NCBI GenBank assembly: GCA_026225415.1
Contig: JAMFSS010000011.1
Coordinates: forward strand, 1-64,000
Direction: 5' to 3'
Source: Alphaproteobacteria bacterium
GTDB lineage: Bacteria > Pseudomonadota > Alphaproteobacteria > UBA9219
Length of the DNA: 64,000 nt
Part shown: one piece after another, positions 1-9,034 of the stretch
How the letters are laid out: each line of letters opens with the position of its first letter
Position numbering within the stretch: position 1 is the first letter of the stretch
Program-made: the position numbers and the translations under genes
The notes under the pieces: generated by a model
The model's database searches: none
What the model was told of the DNA's origin: nothing
Seen by the model: only the letters and a program-made list of their open reading frames with translations

Positions 1-12
1 CCCCGCCCCCCC

Positions 13-52
13 CCCCTCTCCGCCCATAAGGACGGGCGGAGAGGGGTTTTTT
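13..52 (+). terminator. Strong rho-independent terminator upstream of sdhB
   Basis: A perfect 13-bp stem (CCCCTCTCCGCCC pairing with GGGCGGAGAGGGG) encloses an 8-nt loop and is followed directly by six T. It would end transcription of a gene lying left of the window. It sits about 100 bp before sdhB, so sdhB probably has its own promoter or depends on read-through. The poly-C run just before the stem could also be a place of assembly or slippage error. Confidence 0.8.
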
Positions 53-153
53 CGCTTTTTCTTGCCTCAAGATTTTAAAAGTTAAGGGCTAGACCCCAAG
101 GGCACATTTACCTAAACTGGCCATCCGCAAGCCACCAACCGGAATAGACGCTC

Positions 154-933
154 ATGGTCGAACTCGCCCTCCCCAAAAATTCGCAAGTCACCGCAGGCGA
201 AAATTTTCCCGCGCCCAAAGCGTGCAAACGACCCAAGACATTCAAAGTCTATCGCTGGTCGCCCGAAGACGACCGCAATCCACGCGTCGATACCTATACC
301 ATCGACCTGGATGATTGCGGCCCGATGGTTTTGGACGCCATCATCTATATCAAAAACAAAATCGACAGCACGTTGACCTTCCGCCGTTCGTGCCGCGAAG
401 GCATTTGCGGTTCGTGCGCCATGAATATCGACGGCACCAATACGCTGGCCTGCACCAAACCCATCGACGATATTTCCGGCCCCGTCAAAATCTATCCGCT
501 GCCCCACATGGAAGTGGTCAAGGATCTGGTGCCGAACCTCAATCCGGTTTACGCGCAATATGCCTCTATCGAACCGTGGTTGAAAACCGAAACACCGCCG
601 CCGCACCGCGAACGTCTGCAAACGCCGGAAGAACGCGCCAAGCTCGACGGTCTGTATGAATGTATTTTGTGTTTCTGTTGCTCGACCGCTTGCCCCAGCT
701 ATTGGTGGAACAGCGACCGCTATCTGGGTCCCGCCGTCTTGCTGCAATCCTATCGCTGGCTGGCCGACAGCCGCGATGAAGCGACCGGCGAACGGTTGGA
801 CAATTTGCAAGACCCCTTCCGTTTGTACCGGTGCCATACGATCATGAATTGCACCAACACCTGCCCCAAAGGCTTGAACCCCGCCAAGGCGATTGCGGAA
901 ACCAAGAAAATGATGGCCGAACGGGTTGGTTAA
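154..933 (+). CDS. sdhB: Succinate dehydrogenase iron-sulfur subunit
   Basis: This 259-aa protein is the Fe-S subunit of succinate dehydrogenase (complex II), passing electrons from the flavin of SdhA to ubiquinone at the inner membrane. All three cluster motifs are visible: [10 protein letters not shown] for the plant-type [2Fe-2S] centre near residues 80-90, [12 protein letters not shown] for the [4Fe-4S] centre near residue 170, and [12 protein letters not shown] for the [3Fe-4S] centre near residue 228. Length and order are normal. No other sdh gene is visible here; sdhA, sdhC and sdhD presumably lie to the left. An ATCCCC hairpin with a T run follows the stop. Confidence 0.96.
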   Translation: MVELALPKNSQVTAGENFPAPKACKRPKTFKVYRWSPEDDRNPRVDTYTIDLDDCGPMVLDAIIYIKNKIDSTLTFRRSCREGICGSCAMNIDGTNTLACTKPIDDISGPVKIYPLPHMEVVKDLVPNLNPVYAQYASIEPWLKTETPPPHRERLQTPEERAKLDGLYECILCFCCSTACPSYWWNSDRYLGPAVLLQSYRWLADSRDEATGERLDNLQDPFRLYRCHTIMNCTNTCPKGLNPAKAIAETKKMMAERVG

Positions 934-952
934 GAACCGTCCTGATCACGTC

Positions 953-980
953 ATCCCCAAAGGCGGGGATCCAGTTTTTT
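953..980 (+). terminator. Palindrome with T run after sdhB (REP-like)
   Basis: ATCCCC and GGGGAT enclose a 6-nt loop and are followed by CCAG and six T. It can act as the sdhB terminator. The form (ATCCCC...GGGGATCCAG) also resembles short dispersed palindromes common between proteobacterial genes, so it may be a repeat used as a terminator. Confidence 0.55.
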
Positions 981-1062
981 AATACGCGCGCAAAATCAAT
1001 AATTACTTTCAGAATTTTATGCTATAGCCACGCCATAGCGATAATGGATTACAGTTACTCAA

Positions 1063-1830
1063 ATGATTGCCGAACAAACAAGAATACCGCCAGATTATAC
1101 CGATGATGTGCCGGTTCTGACAAAAGAACTGCTGACCTCGTTCCGCCATGACAGGCGATATGCCCAATCATCAGATTTCCGCGCGGCGGTCGACCGCATC
1201 CATTTATCGGAAACGCCCGATATTTTCTCTCACCTGACGGATATGAAACACAGCGTCGCCGTGTGGCGCCGCCCGCAGCCGCCGGTCATCGCCCAATTCA
1301 TCGCCTGCGCGATGGAGGTTCTCGACCACCCGCTCTATGAAGATTTACCATCCTATCTCTGCCTCAACGATAAAGGCCTATTGGCGTATCCGATGGGGCG
1401 TGAAATTGACCTTGATGATATCGCATCCCCTTTTACCGATGCGGAGATACCCCAAGAATTCTGCACGACATTCGCCACTTATTTTATGGACTCCCTGATC
1501 GGCGTCCTGAAAAATCTGCCTGCGGGAACAGCTCTCCAAAACTTTACATCCGAGGAAAATGCTTTTTATAAAGTCGGCAGATCCTTCCCGCACATGGATG
1601 GGGATCATGCCATCATCCTGCATGGCTCAGACCCCGGAACGCCTTATATGCTTTTCAACGACAAGCATGATCACGCGAAGCCCATCGAAGCGGATTACAG
1701 AACGCAAATTGGTGACGTAACATTTCATGGCGATGCGGTTGCGCACGCCTTGGCCACATCATGCCCCACCGCCCCTAACAAACGCAAAGCGCGTTTCTGC
1801 GCGATTTATGTTGTGAAGCTCAATCCCTAG
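1063..1830 (+). CDS. DUF1826-like protein, possible 2OG-oxygenase fold
   Basis: A 255-aa soluble protein with no signal peptide or membrane segment. The C-terminal half carries HMDGDHAIILHGSDPGT and later FHGDAVAHA. This spacing, with a first His-x-Asp and a late His in a GDxxxxHG-A-AH context, recalls the DUF1826 family and the double-stranded beta-helix of iron/2-oxoglutarate oxygenases. The family assignment is from memory of motifs and the enzymatic role is inference. It stands alone, convergent with hom and only 6 bp from the hom stop. No clear ribosome binding site precedes the ATG. Confidence 0.6.
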   Translation: MIAEQTRIPPDYTDDVPVLTKELLTSFRHDRRYAQSSDFRAAVDRIHLSETPDIFSHLTDMKHSVAVWRRPQPPVIAQFIACAMEVLDHPLYEDLPSYLCLNDKGLLAYPMGREIDLDDIASPFTDAEIPQEFCTTFATYFMDSLIGVLKNLPAGTALQNFTSEENAFYKVGRSFPHMDGDHAIILHGSDPGTPYMLFNDKHDHAKPIEADYRTQIGDVTFHGDAVAHALATSCPTAPNKRKARFCAIYVVKLNP

Positions 1831-1836
1831 CGCGAT

Positions 1837-2832
1837 CTATACTAACTTCTCCGCCGGCACGCCAAAAGCATAACCCCGGTTACCCCGCGCGATATCGACC
1901 AGATCGGCGACAATCGCGCTGGCGGTCGGGTCGCCCGCGCCGCGCCCCTGGATCAAAGTTTCACCCGAAAAATCACCCGAAATTTCGAGCGCGTTGAACA
2001 CGCCGCCGACATTGGCCACCGCTTCCGTCAGCGGCACGAACACAGGCTGCACGCGCTGCGTCACCTCGCCCGCCTCATTACGCGTGGCGATGCCCAATAA
2101 TTTGATGCGCCCGCCCTTGGCCGATGCCGCCCGCAAATCCTGCAAGGTAATCGCGCGGATGCCTTCCACAAAAATCGCCCCCAAATCCGGCGCGCGGCCA
2201 AACACCACCGCCGCCAAAATCGCCAGCTTGTTCGCGGTATCGATGCCGTCGATATCATCCGAAGGATCGGCTTCGGCATAACCCAATTTTTGTGCATCGG
2301 CCAATATGGTCGCAAAATCCGCACCTTCGCTTTCCATACGCGTCAGAATGTAATTACAGGTGCCGTTCAAAATCCCGCGTATCGATGAAATGCGATTGGC
2401 TGCCAAGCCTTCGCGCAACATTTTCAAAACCGGCACCGCGCCGCACACCGATGCTTCAAACGATAATTGTACCTTATGCGTTTCCGCCATTTGCGCCAAT
2501 TCAACGCCATGCGCCGCGATCAACGCCTTGTTGGCGGTGACGAAATGCTTGCCGTTTTTCAATGCCGCACGCGCCAGTTCCAACGCGATGCCCGACGCGC
2601 CGCCCACGACTTCGACCACGATATCCACATCATCGCGCTTGGCTAAATCCAGAACATCATCAACCCAATCGATGCCCGACACATCGCAATCACGTTTTTT
2701 GCCCTTGTCGCGCGCGCTTACGGCCACCACTTTCATCATCTGACCCCGTTCGGCCAGCAATTCGGCGTTCGCCTGTAACAACCGCAATGTCGCGGCACCC
2801 ACATGTCCCAATCCGGCCAAAGCTATACGCAT
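1837..2832 (-). CDS. hom: Homoserine dehydrogenase, short form without ACT domain
   Basis: Catalyses NAD(P)H-dependent reduction of aspartate semialdehyde to homoserine, the branch point to threonine and methionine. The N-terminus has the Rossmann motif GLGHVGAA. The catalytic part includes TANKALIA, GILNGTCNYIL and GYAEADPSDDIDG, with Lys and Asp residues as in the family. The protein stops at 331 residues, right after GNRGYAFGVPA, where most bacterial enzymes (about 430 aa) enter a linker and C-terminal ACT domain for threonine feedback. No remnant ACT reading frame fits, because the convergent neighbour ends 6 bp away. It starts 3 bp after the upstream lipoprotein gene, suggesting co-transcription. 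Confidence 0.9.
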   Translation of the reverse strand: MRIALAGLGHVGAATLRLLQANAELLAERGQMMKVVAVSARDKGKKRDCDVSGIDWVDDVLDLAKRDDVDIVVEVVGGASGIALELARAALKNGKHFVTANKALIAAHGVELAQMAETHKVQLSFEASVCGAVPVLKMLREGLAANRISSIRGILNGTCNYILTRMESEGADFATILADAQKLGYAEADPSDDIDGIDTANKLAILAAVVFGRAPDLGAIFVEGIRAITLQDLRAASAKGGRIKLLGIATRNEAGEVTQRVQPVFVPLTEAVANVGGVFNALEISGDFSGETLIQGRGAGDPTASAIVADLVDIARGNRGYAFGVPAEKLV

Positions 2833-2835
2833 GAT

Positions 2836-3228
2836 TTATTCTTTCGGTAATTGCGGGGGCACCAACGCGCTGTGTGGCGCGTCCGGCGTTAATGTGGAAT
2901 CTGAATTCACGACAGCATCCTCATCGGCGGCTTGCTGTTTTGCGGCGCCGGCTTCGTCGCGCTCAAATTCCATTTCGTTCATGTAATGATTATACGCGGC
3001 GGGTGGCGAGAAATCCTTGGGCATAAAGGGAACATCGCCCACGCGTGGCCAACCGCTTGGGTCGGCCATTGTGGGGTCTGGGGTTTGGATCAATCGTGGC
3101 TGCGCTTTAACATCATCCGGCACTGTGCCATGCGTCGCAAGGCTGGGGATGCCGAGCATATCGCAACCGCCCAACGCAAAAAGACACAGCAGACACAGGA
3201 TTGATGATGCAGCGCGACAGAATTTCAT
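2836..3228 (-). CDS. Small predicted lipoprotein upstream of hom
   Basis: A 130-aa protein with a type II signal peptide: hydrophobic segment, then lipobox LGGC with the lipidated Cys at residue 22. The rest is polar and Pro/Asp-rich (SGWPRVGDVPFMPKDFSPP), with no domain I recognise. It is the first gene of a likely two-gene unit with hom and is divergent from phaC, with only about 30 bp between the start codons. Small lipoproteins of this kind occur in many alphaproteobacteria, but a role in amino-acid metabolism should not be inferred from position. Confidence 0.75.
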   Translation of the reverse strand: MKFCRAASSILCLLCLFALGGCDMLGIPSLATHGTVPDDVKAQPRLIQTPDPTMADPSGWPRVGDVPFMPKDFSPPAAYNHYMNEMEFERDEAGAAKQQAADEDAVVNSDSTLTPDAPHSALVPPQLPKE

Positions 3229-3261
3229 GTATTTTACTTCCGCGATTCAGATGTGGTGGTA

Positions 3262-5283
3262 ATGAGCATAGCAGACGACACGCCAGATTCCCAACAGGGC
3301 AAGAAAGCCGATAAATCGCTGGAAGCGATTACGGCTTTGCGGCGTGCCATGGAACAAAGGCTGCAGGAATCCAAAGCGGTTCAGGTCGAAACACCAAAGC
3401 CGGAAACGCCCGAGCCAGAAGCCCCAAAACCCGAACCACCACAGCCCCAAGCAGAAACACCGGAACCAAAACCGGCATCTGCCCCGCCGCCCGAACAAGA
3501 AATCCCCATCAATTTCGACCCCATCGAATGGGGGCGCATTTTGTATCATGTCGCGGAATGCAGCCAAGGGCTGATCCGCGATTATATGGAACGGATGCGC
3601 CACCGCCCGATCGAAATGCCGTCTTTCAGCCCGATGCCGATGCTGGATTCCCTGACGCAATTCTCGTCGCGGCTTTTGGAAGACCCCGAAGCCTATACCG
3701 ACGCGCAAATCGCGCTGTGGCAACATTATCTGGATTTGACCCGCACAAATTTGCAGCGTTTGCAGGGCATGGAAACGCCATCGGTTGACGCGGCGCCCGC
3801 GGACAAAAGATTCAAAGCCAAAGACTGGGAAACAAACTGGTTTTTCGATTTCCTGAAACAAGCCTATCTTTCCACGGCGGAAGAAGCGCGTCGCTTGGTC
3901 AATCAGGAAGCCACGCATATCAAAGGCAACCGCGCGCGCAAGATCGAATTTTATACCCGCCTGTTTATCGATGCGACATCGCCCAGCAATTTCTGGCTGA
4001 CCAACCCCGAAGTGCTGCGCGCGACCTGGGACAGCAAAGGCGAAAACCTGATCAAAGGTTTGCAAAATTTGTTGGGCGACATGGAACGCGGCAACGGCAT
4101 GCTGCAAATCAGCATGAGCGATTATCACGCCTTCCAAATCGGCAAAAATATCGCGACGACCCCGGGCAAGGTAATTTACCAAAACGATTTGATGCAGCTG
4201 ATCCAATATGCGCCCAACACCGATACGGTGAAAAGCATACCGCTACTTATTCTGCCGCCATGGATCAATAAATATTACATCCTCGATCTGCGCGAAAAAA
4301 ACTCCCTCATCGGTTATCTGGTCGCGCAAGGCTTCACCGTTTTTTGCGTGTCATGGGTTAACCCTGTTAAACGCCACGCGCTTACCCAGTTCGAAGATTA
4401 TATGGACAAAGGCGCCTTGGACGCGTTGCGCGAAATCAAACGTGCGACCGGTGCCGATGCGGTGAATGTAACCGGCTATTGCATCGGCGGCACTTTGCTG
4501 GCCTGCACACAGGCTTATCTGGCGGCGCTGCCCGACTATCCCGTCGATTTGCCGAAAATAAACACCGGTTCCTATCTGGTGACGATGATCGACTTTGAAA
4601 ATCCGGGCGATCTGGGCGTTTTCATCGACGAAGAACAAATCCGCATGTTAGAAGACCGCATGGCGCGCCAGGGTTTCATGGATGCCGCCAGCATGATGCT
4701 CAGTTTTAACCTGCTACGCGCCAATGATTTGATCTGGCCGTTCGTTATCAATAATTACATGCTGGGGCGCGAACCTTTCCCGTTCGATATTTTGTATTGG
4801 AACGCCGACGCCACCAATCTGCCCGCCGCGATGCACAGCTATTACCTTCGCAAAATGTATCTGAACAACAAGCTGGTCGAACCGGGCGCGCTTAAAATGC
4901 GCGAGGTGCCGATCGATATCACACAAATTGAAACGCCCAGCTTTATCCTCGCGACCCGCGAAGACCATATCGCACAGTGGCAATCGGCCTATGCCGCCAC
5001 CCAATATTACGCGGGCGATATGAAATTTGTGCTGGCCGGTTCCGGCCATGTCGCGGGCATCGTCAACCCGCCATCGGCGCAAAAATACAATTACTGGACC
5101 AACACCATTTGCCCCGCCAACCCCGATGAATGGTTTGCGCAGGCCGAAAGCCACAAAGGATCATGGTGGGTGGAATGGGCAGAGTGGCTGGAAACACATG
5201 CGGGCGAAAACGTAACACCGCGCGAGATCACAGACTTCATCGAAAACGCGCCGGGCAGCTATGTCAAGGTTCGTGCGGTCTAA
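3262..5283 (+). CDS. phaC: Class I poly(3-hydroxyalkanoate) synthase
   Basis: Polymerises (R)-3-hydroxyacyl-CoA into polyhydroxyalkanoate storage granules. The lipase-like box GYCIGGT supplies the nucleophilic Cys (about residue 407), with the Asp in REDHIAQW and the His in GSGHVAGIVNPP completing the triad. The core resembles PhaC class I (LLILPPWINKYYILDL). At about 673 aa it is longer than the usual 560-600 aa; the excess is an N-terminal Pro/Glu-rich segment (PEAPKPEPPQP) around residues 35-80, probably disordered. ATG at 3262 is preferred over the in-frame GTG at 3253. phaZ lies 9 kb away; no phaA, phaB or phasin is nearby. Confidence 0.95.
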   Translation: MSIADDTPDSQQGKKADKSLEAITALRRAMEQRLQESKAVQVETPKPETPEPEAPKPEPPQPQAETPEPKPASAPPPEQEIPINFDPIEWGRILYHVAECSQGLIRDYMERMRHRPIEMPSFSPMPMLDSLTQFSSRLLEDPEAYTDAQIALWQHYLDLTRTNLQRLQGMETPSVDAAPADKRFKAKDWETNWFFDFLKQAYLSTAEEARRLVNQEATHIKGNRARKIEFYTRLFIDATSPSNFWLTNPEVLRATWDSKGENLIKGLQNLLGDMERGNGMLQISMSDYHAFQIGKNIATTPGKVIYQNDLMQLIQYAPNTDTVKSIPLLILPPWINKYYILDLREKNSLIGYLVAQGFTVFCVSWVNPVKRHALTQFEDYMDKGALDALREIKRATGADAVNVTGYCIGGTLLACTQAYLAALPDYPVDLPKINTGSYLVTMIDFENPGDLGVFIDEEQIRMLEDRMARQGFMDAASMMLSFNLLRANDLIWPFVINNYMLGREPFPFDILYWNADATNLPAAMHSYYLRKMYLNNKLVEPGALKMREVPIDITQIETPSFILATREDHIAQWQSAYAATQYYAGDMKFVLAGSGHVAGIVNPPSAQKYNYWTNTICPANPDEWFAQAESHKGSWWVEWAEWLETHAGENVTPREITDFIENAPGSYVKVRAV

Positions 5284-6500
5284 ACTTTGGCGACACTCAA
5301 CCACTCCAACCGCGCCGCATTCTTCTGCAAATAACTTTCCAATGCAGCCGTCACGCGCGGATCAAAAGCCCCGCCCGCGTCTTTCGATAATTTCTGGCTG
5401 GCCGAAATAAAATCCGCCCCGTCGCGATAGGCGCGCGGGCTGACCAGTGCTACAAAGGCATTGGCGACAGCGACAATCCGCGCCGAAACCAAAATCGCTT
5501 CACCCGCCAGATTATTCGGCACGCCCGTACCGTCAAACCGTTCCAACACCTGCCGCAAAGTCGGCACCACCGGCATGCCAAATTCGATGCGCGACAAAAT
5601 TTCCGCCGATGTCATGATACTGTCGCGGATGCGTTGCAATTCATCGGGCGTCAAAGCTTCGGTCTTGGTCAAGATCGCGCGCGACACCAACACTTTGCCG
5701 AAATTCATCAAGGAACCGGCAATTTCCGCGGTGTCCCGCTCGCCGTCGCTCAACCGCATTTCCTCGGCCAAGGCCCGCGATAATTGCCCCACGCGGAGCG
5801 AATGACCGGAAGCATAAGGATCGCGGCGATCCACAACCGCAACCAAAGTCGATATCACCTGCCGCAATGTGCCTTCGCGTTTTTCGCGTTCAACCACAAA
5901 GCTGGTGATGTTTTCGCCATGCGCCATAACGCCGCCGTGAAATTCGCCAAAGGCATCCAAACGGTGATAACGCGTGCGCGTATGCTGCAAAATGCCGCCC
6001 GCATCGACAAACTGATCCAGAACTTCAAACGCCTGATGCACAGTACCGACGCGTTCCAGATTGCGCAAAATTTTGCGGCCCCGCTCCGCGCCCAAAATCT
6101 CGACCGGCTTTTTACCCAGAATATCGTTTTCCGAAACGCCCAGATCTTTGGCCGCGCTGGCATTCACAAACCAGTATGATCCTTCTTTATCATAAATCGC
6201 CAAAGTCGATGGCGTATTGTTATTCAATGTCTGAAAAAAATCATCCTGAACATTCAACCGTTTTTGCAATTCATCAATACGGTGCTGAAATCCGGTCGAT
6301 GACGAAAGCTGGCTTTCGCCGACGAACCCCCAAACCAGAAGAAGAACCAAAACGCCCAAAGGAACCGCGACAGAAAAAACCCATTCGCCGCCCTGCACCA
6401 AACCATGCACCGCAGACGCGGCCAATAACGCCCCGACACTAACCGCCAGAAGTTTTTTCAGCGCAGAAGAACGGGCGAGAGAAGCCATAAGGGAACCCAC
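5280..6500 (-). CDS. Membrane PAS protein with degenerate HD-GYP domain
   Basis: A 406-aa protein with two N-terminal membrane helices (about residues 15-35 and 42-60), a short coiled coil, a PAS domain (about 85-205) and a C-terminal region homologous to HD-GYP cyclic-di-GMP phosphodiesterases (about 210-395). In the last part, RRDPYASGHSLRV fits the family, but the HD pair reads LMNFGK instead of LLHDIGK, the HHE site reads LERFDGTGVP and the late D is replaced in VANAFVAL. It is therefore probably not a hydrolase; binding or signalling is inferred. Its end overlaps the end of phaC by 4 bp, and it is divergent from the ABC genes. Confidence 0.85.
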   Translation of the reverse strand: MGSLMASLARSSALKKLLAVSVGALLAASAVHGLVQGGEWVFSVAVPLGVLVLLLVWGFVGESQLSSSTGFQHRIDELQKRLNVQDDFFQTLNNNTPSTLAIYDKEGSYWFVNASAAKDLGVSENDILGKKPVEILGAERGRKILRNLERVGTVHQAFEVLDQFVDAGGILQHTRTRYHRLDAFGEFHGGVMAHGENITSFVVEREKREGTLRQVISTLVAVVDRRDPYASGHSLRVGQLSRALAEEMRLSDGERDTAEIAGSLMNFGKVLVSRAILTKTEALTPDELQRIRDSIMTSAEILSRIEFGMPVVPTLRQVLERFDGTGVPNNLAGEAILVSARIVAVANAFVALVSPRAYRDGADFISASQKLSKDAGGAFDPRVTAALESYLQKNAARLEWLSVAKV

Positions 6501-6587
6501 AAGAATGACGAAGCTAAAATCCTATGCCCAACAGGTGAAATTTGGGTTAAAGAGATACGCCGTAGCCCCAAACAACGCCAAAACCTC

Positions 6588-7322
6588 ATGCCAAACAGCC
6601 AAAAAGCCATAGAAACAAAGAATTTACGCAAAACGTTCGATGAAACTGTCGCGGTCGATGACCTGACGCTGTCCATCACGGCGGGCAGCATAACCGGCCT
6701 TCTGGGTGGCAATGGCGCGGGCAAAAGCACGACCATGGGCATGATGCTTGGCCTGCTGCAACCAACATCGGGCATTATCACTTTGTTGGGTCACAATCTG
6801 CAAACGCACCGCGAAGACATTACACCCTTTGTCAATTTTTCGTCGCCCTATGTCGATCTGCCCAATCGCCTGACCATCCGCCAGAACCTTGTCACCTATG
6901 GTCATCTGTATGGCATCGTTGATTTAAAAAACCGCATAGCAGAACTGGCCGGCCATCTGCAAATCACCGCCCTGCTGGACCGCCGCCACGGCACGCTTTC
7001 CGCCGGACAACGCACGCGGGCGTCGCTCGCCAAATCTTTGCTCAACCGCCCGCAGCTTTTACTGCTTGATGAACCAACCGCATCGCTCGACCCCGACACG
7101 GCGGATTGGGTGCGCACACTCTTATTGGATTACCGCCGCGATACCGGCGCGACCATTTTCATGTCTTCCCATAATATGGTCGAAGTCGAACGCATGTGCG
7201 ACGATGTGATTGTGATGAAGCAAGGCAAAATCGTCGCCACCGGCACGCCCATCGAACTCCTTACCCGTTTTGACCGCAAAAATCTTGAAGAGGTGTTCCT
7301 TGACATCGTCCGCAACCCGTAA
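6588..7322 (+). CDS. ABC transporter ATP-binding protein
   Basis: A 244-aa ATPase of the ABC-2 (export) type. Walker A is GGNGAGKST, the signature loop reads LSAGQRTRASLAKSLL, and Walker B LLLLDEPTASLDP follows. The Q loop and switch His (SSHNMVEVERMCDDV) are present. It overlaps the downstream permease gene, so the two form one transporter in the inner membrane. The substrate is not evident; the family includes drug, lipid and polysaccharide exporters. Confidence 0.92.
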   Translation: MPNSQKAIETKNLRKTFDETVAVDDLTLSITAGSITGLLGGNGAGKSTTMGMMLGLLQPTSGIITLLGHNLQTHREDITPFVNFSSPYVDLPNRLTIRQNLVTYGHLYGIVDLKNRIAELAGHLQITALLDRRHGTLSAGQRTRASLAKSLLNRPQLLLLDEPTASLDPDTADWVRTLLLDYRRDTGATIFMSSHNMVEVERMCDDVIVMKQGKIVATGTPIELLTRFDRKNLEEVFLDIVRNP

Positions 7323-8124
7323 GTCGCCGCTTCCATCCCTGCGGCGTATCCACGGCCTGACCCTGCGCCACCTTTATCTTTATAAGGAATCATGGCCGCG
7401 TCTGGTCGAAATGATGTATTGGCCCATCCTTAACATCATCCTGTTCGGCTTCATCAGCATGGCCATCATGCGCCGCACAGGCCATGCCGATGTGACAACA
7501 GACGCATATCTGGGCGGGTTGATGCTGGCCGAAATTCTGGTGCGCAGCTCGATGGCCATGTTGATTATGTATATGGAGGAAGTCTGGTCGCGCAATCTGG
7601 GCCATCTGTTCGCAAGCCCTCTGCGCCTGCGCGATTACATTGCGGCGCTAATGACGCTCAGCACTGCGCGCTGCCTCATCGCCGTCATCCCCGCTTTTGC
7701 CATCGTCTATTTCCTGTTCGATTTCTCGATCCTGCGCATGGGGTGGGCGCTACCCCTTTATACTGCGTTGCTGTGCTTCAACGGCTGGTGGTACGGCATG
7801 CTGGTTATCTCTTTGCTCATGCGTTTCGGCCTTGCGGCGGAATGGCTGGGCTGGATGTGTTCATGGCTGTTGATGCCCTTTATGGCGCCCTATTACCCCG
7901 TATCCATCCTGCCCAAAGCCTTCCAATATATTTCATGGTCGCTGCCCAGCACTTATGTGTTCGAAAGCATGAAACAACAAATGGCAACCGGCGCTATCCG
8001 TTTCGACTATCTTGGCATCGCCTTGGCGCTCAACATCCTTTATCTCGGCCTGGCAGCCCTTGTTGTCCGCCGCGCCTTCGCCCATGCCCGCAACAGCGGC
8101 GGCCTCCTGCAAATGGGCGAATAA
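7300..8124 (+). CDS. ABC-2 type transporter permease
   Basis: About 274 aa with six hydrophobic segments, for instance YWPILNIILFGFISMAIM, and the late Gly/Pro-containing loop LMPFMAPYYPVSILP typical of ABC-2 permeases. The track begins at a TTG at 7270, but TTG at 7300 is preferred because GAAGAGG lies six bases upstream. This gives a 23-bp overlap with the ATPase gene and implies translational coupling. Substrate unknown. Confidence 0.88.
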   Translation: MTSSATRKSPLPSLRRIHGLTLRHLYLYKESWPRLVEMMYWPILNIILFGFISMAIMRRTGHADVTTDAYLGGLMLAEILVRSSMAMLIMYMEEVWSRNLGHLFASPLRLRDYIAALMTLSTARCLIAVIPAFAIVYFLFDFSILRMGWALPLYTALLCFNGWWYGMLVISLLMRFGLAAEWLGWMCSWLLMPFMAPYYPVSILPKAFQYISWSLPSTYVFESMKQQMATGAIRFDYLGIALALNILYLGLAALVVRRAFAHARNSGGLLQMGE

Positions 8125-8212
8125 TCGCGCCCCACCACAGAATCGCCATCTTTTTTCTCCAAATATCATCTGTGCCGTTGCCGCGCCGTAACATCCTGTC
8201 TATAAAGCCTTT

Positions 8213-9013
8213 ATGACCGACCAAGCCGATAAACCCGCTGTAACAGTCAAGCCCCCAACGCCCGAAAACATGTGGGCGGAAATTTCGGTTGCCGTTAATT
8301 ATCTGACGCGGTTCAGCCTTCCCTTCAAAAACGAATTGCGCTCCAGCCTCATCAGCCGCTCCATGGTCTGGTTCCCGATTATCGGTGCCGCCATAGGTCT
8401 TGCCGGCGCCAGCATCGACTGGATCGCGACCTTGATGCGCATGCCGGGCGTTATCACCGCAACGGCGGCGGTGGTCGGCATGTTGTTCATCACCCGCGCG
8501 TTACATGAAGAAGAATTCGCCAACCTGATCGATGCCTATGGCAAAAGCGTGGACAGCGAAGCCAACCATGTCGGCTGGCTGAAAGAAGAACGCTCGGTGC
8601 GTTACGGTACGCTCGGCATCATCCTGATCATCATCCTGAAAATCGGCGCAATCGCCAGCCTCGCCGACAACACGCTCGTTTTCCAAACCCTCATCGTCGC
8701 CTCCAGCTGGTCACGCGCTTTAATGGTCGTGGCGGCGGCGTGGTTGCGCCCCATTGACGGTGACCCGGTCGCAGAACATTTCCAACAACCACCGGCACTA
8801 CGCGTTGCGGTCGCGGTTGGCGTCGCCATGATCATCGCCTATATGGCTTTGGATGAAGACACCGCAACCGTTCTTATCGCCGGAAGCATTTCGGGATTAA
8901 TAGTTGCCCTTATCGGCGCCAACCATCTGCGCGGCTACACCGGTGCCCTGCTCGGCACGCTGCAACAAGTGGTCGAAGTCACCATCTTCGGAATTATTCT
9001 GGCCATTCAGTAA
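8213..9013 (+). CDS. CobS-family membrane protein with altered catalytic motifs
   Basis: The 266-aa polytopic protein aligns in outline with adenosylcobinamide-GDP ribazoletransferase (CobS): VNYLTRFSLP near the start, WFPIIGAAIG, a central RALHEEEFANLIDAYG, RYGTLGIILIIILK, and a final GYTGALLGTLQQVVE. Canonical CobS has HEDGLADxxDG, DSRIGTYG and TGDxLGA, whose acidic residues bind the metal; here they read HEEEFANLIDAYG, ERSVRYGTLG and TGALLGT. No other cobalamin gene is nearby. The family assignment is fairly secure, but cobalamin synthesis is doubtful. It is followed 21 bp later by an unknown gene on the same strand. Confidence 0.75.
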   Translation: MTDQADKPAVTVKPPTPENMWAEISVAVNYLTRFSLPFKNELRSSLISRSMVWFPIIGAAIGLAGASIDWIATLMRMPGVITATAAVVGMLFITRALHEEEFANLIDAYGKSVDSEANHVGWLKEERSVRYGTLGIILIIILKIGAIASLADNTLVFQTLIVASSWSRALMVVAAAWLRPIDGDPVAEHFQQPPALRVAVAVGVAMIIAYMALDEDTATVLIAGSISGLIVALIGANHLRGYTGALLGTLQQVVEVTIFGIILAIQ

Positions 9014-9034
9014 CGGCCGGTGTAAAAAACCGTT

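Noticed and set aside
112-837. 241-aa minus-strand ORF
   Set aside because: Antisense shadow of sdhB; no family features, while sdhB has all Fe-S motifs.
3247-4206. 319-aa minus-strand ORF opposite phaC
   Set aside because: Antisense frame of the PHA synthase; composition follows from the phaC codons.
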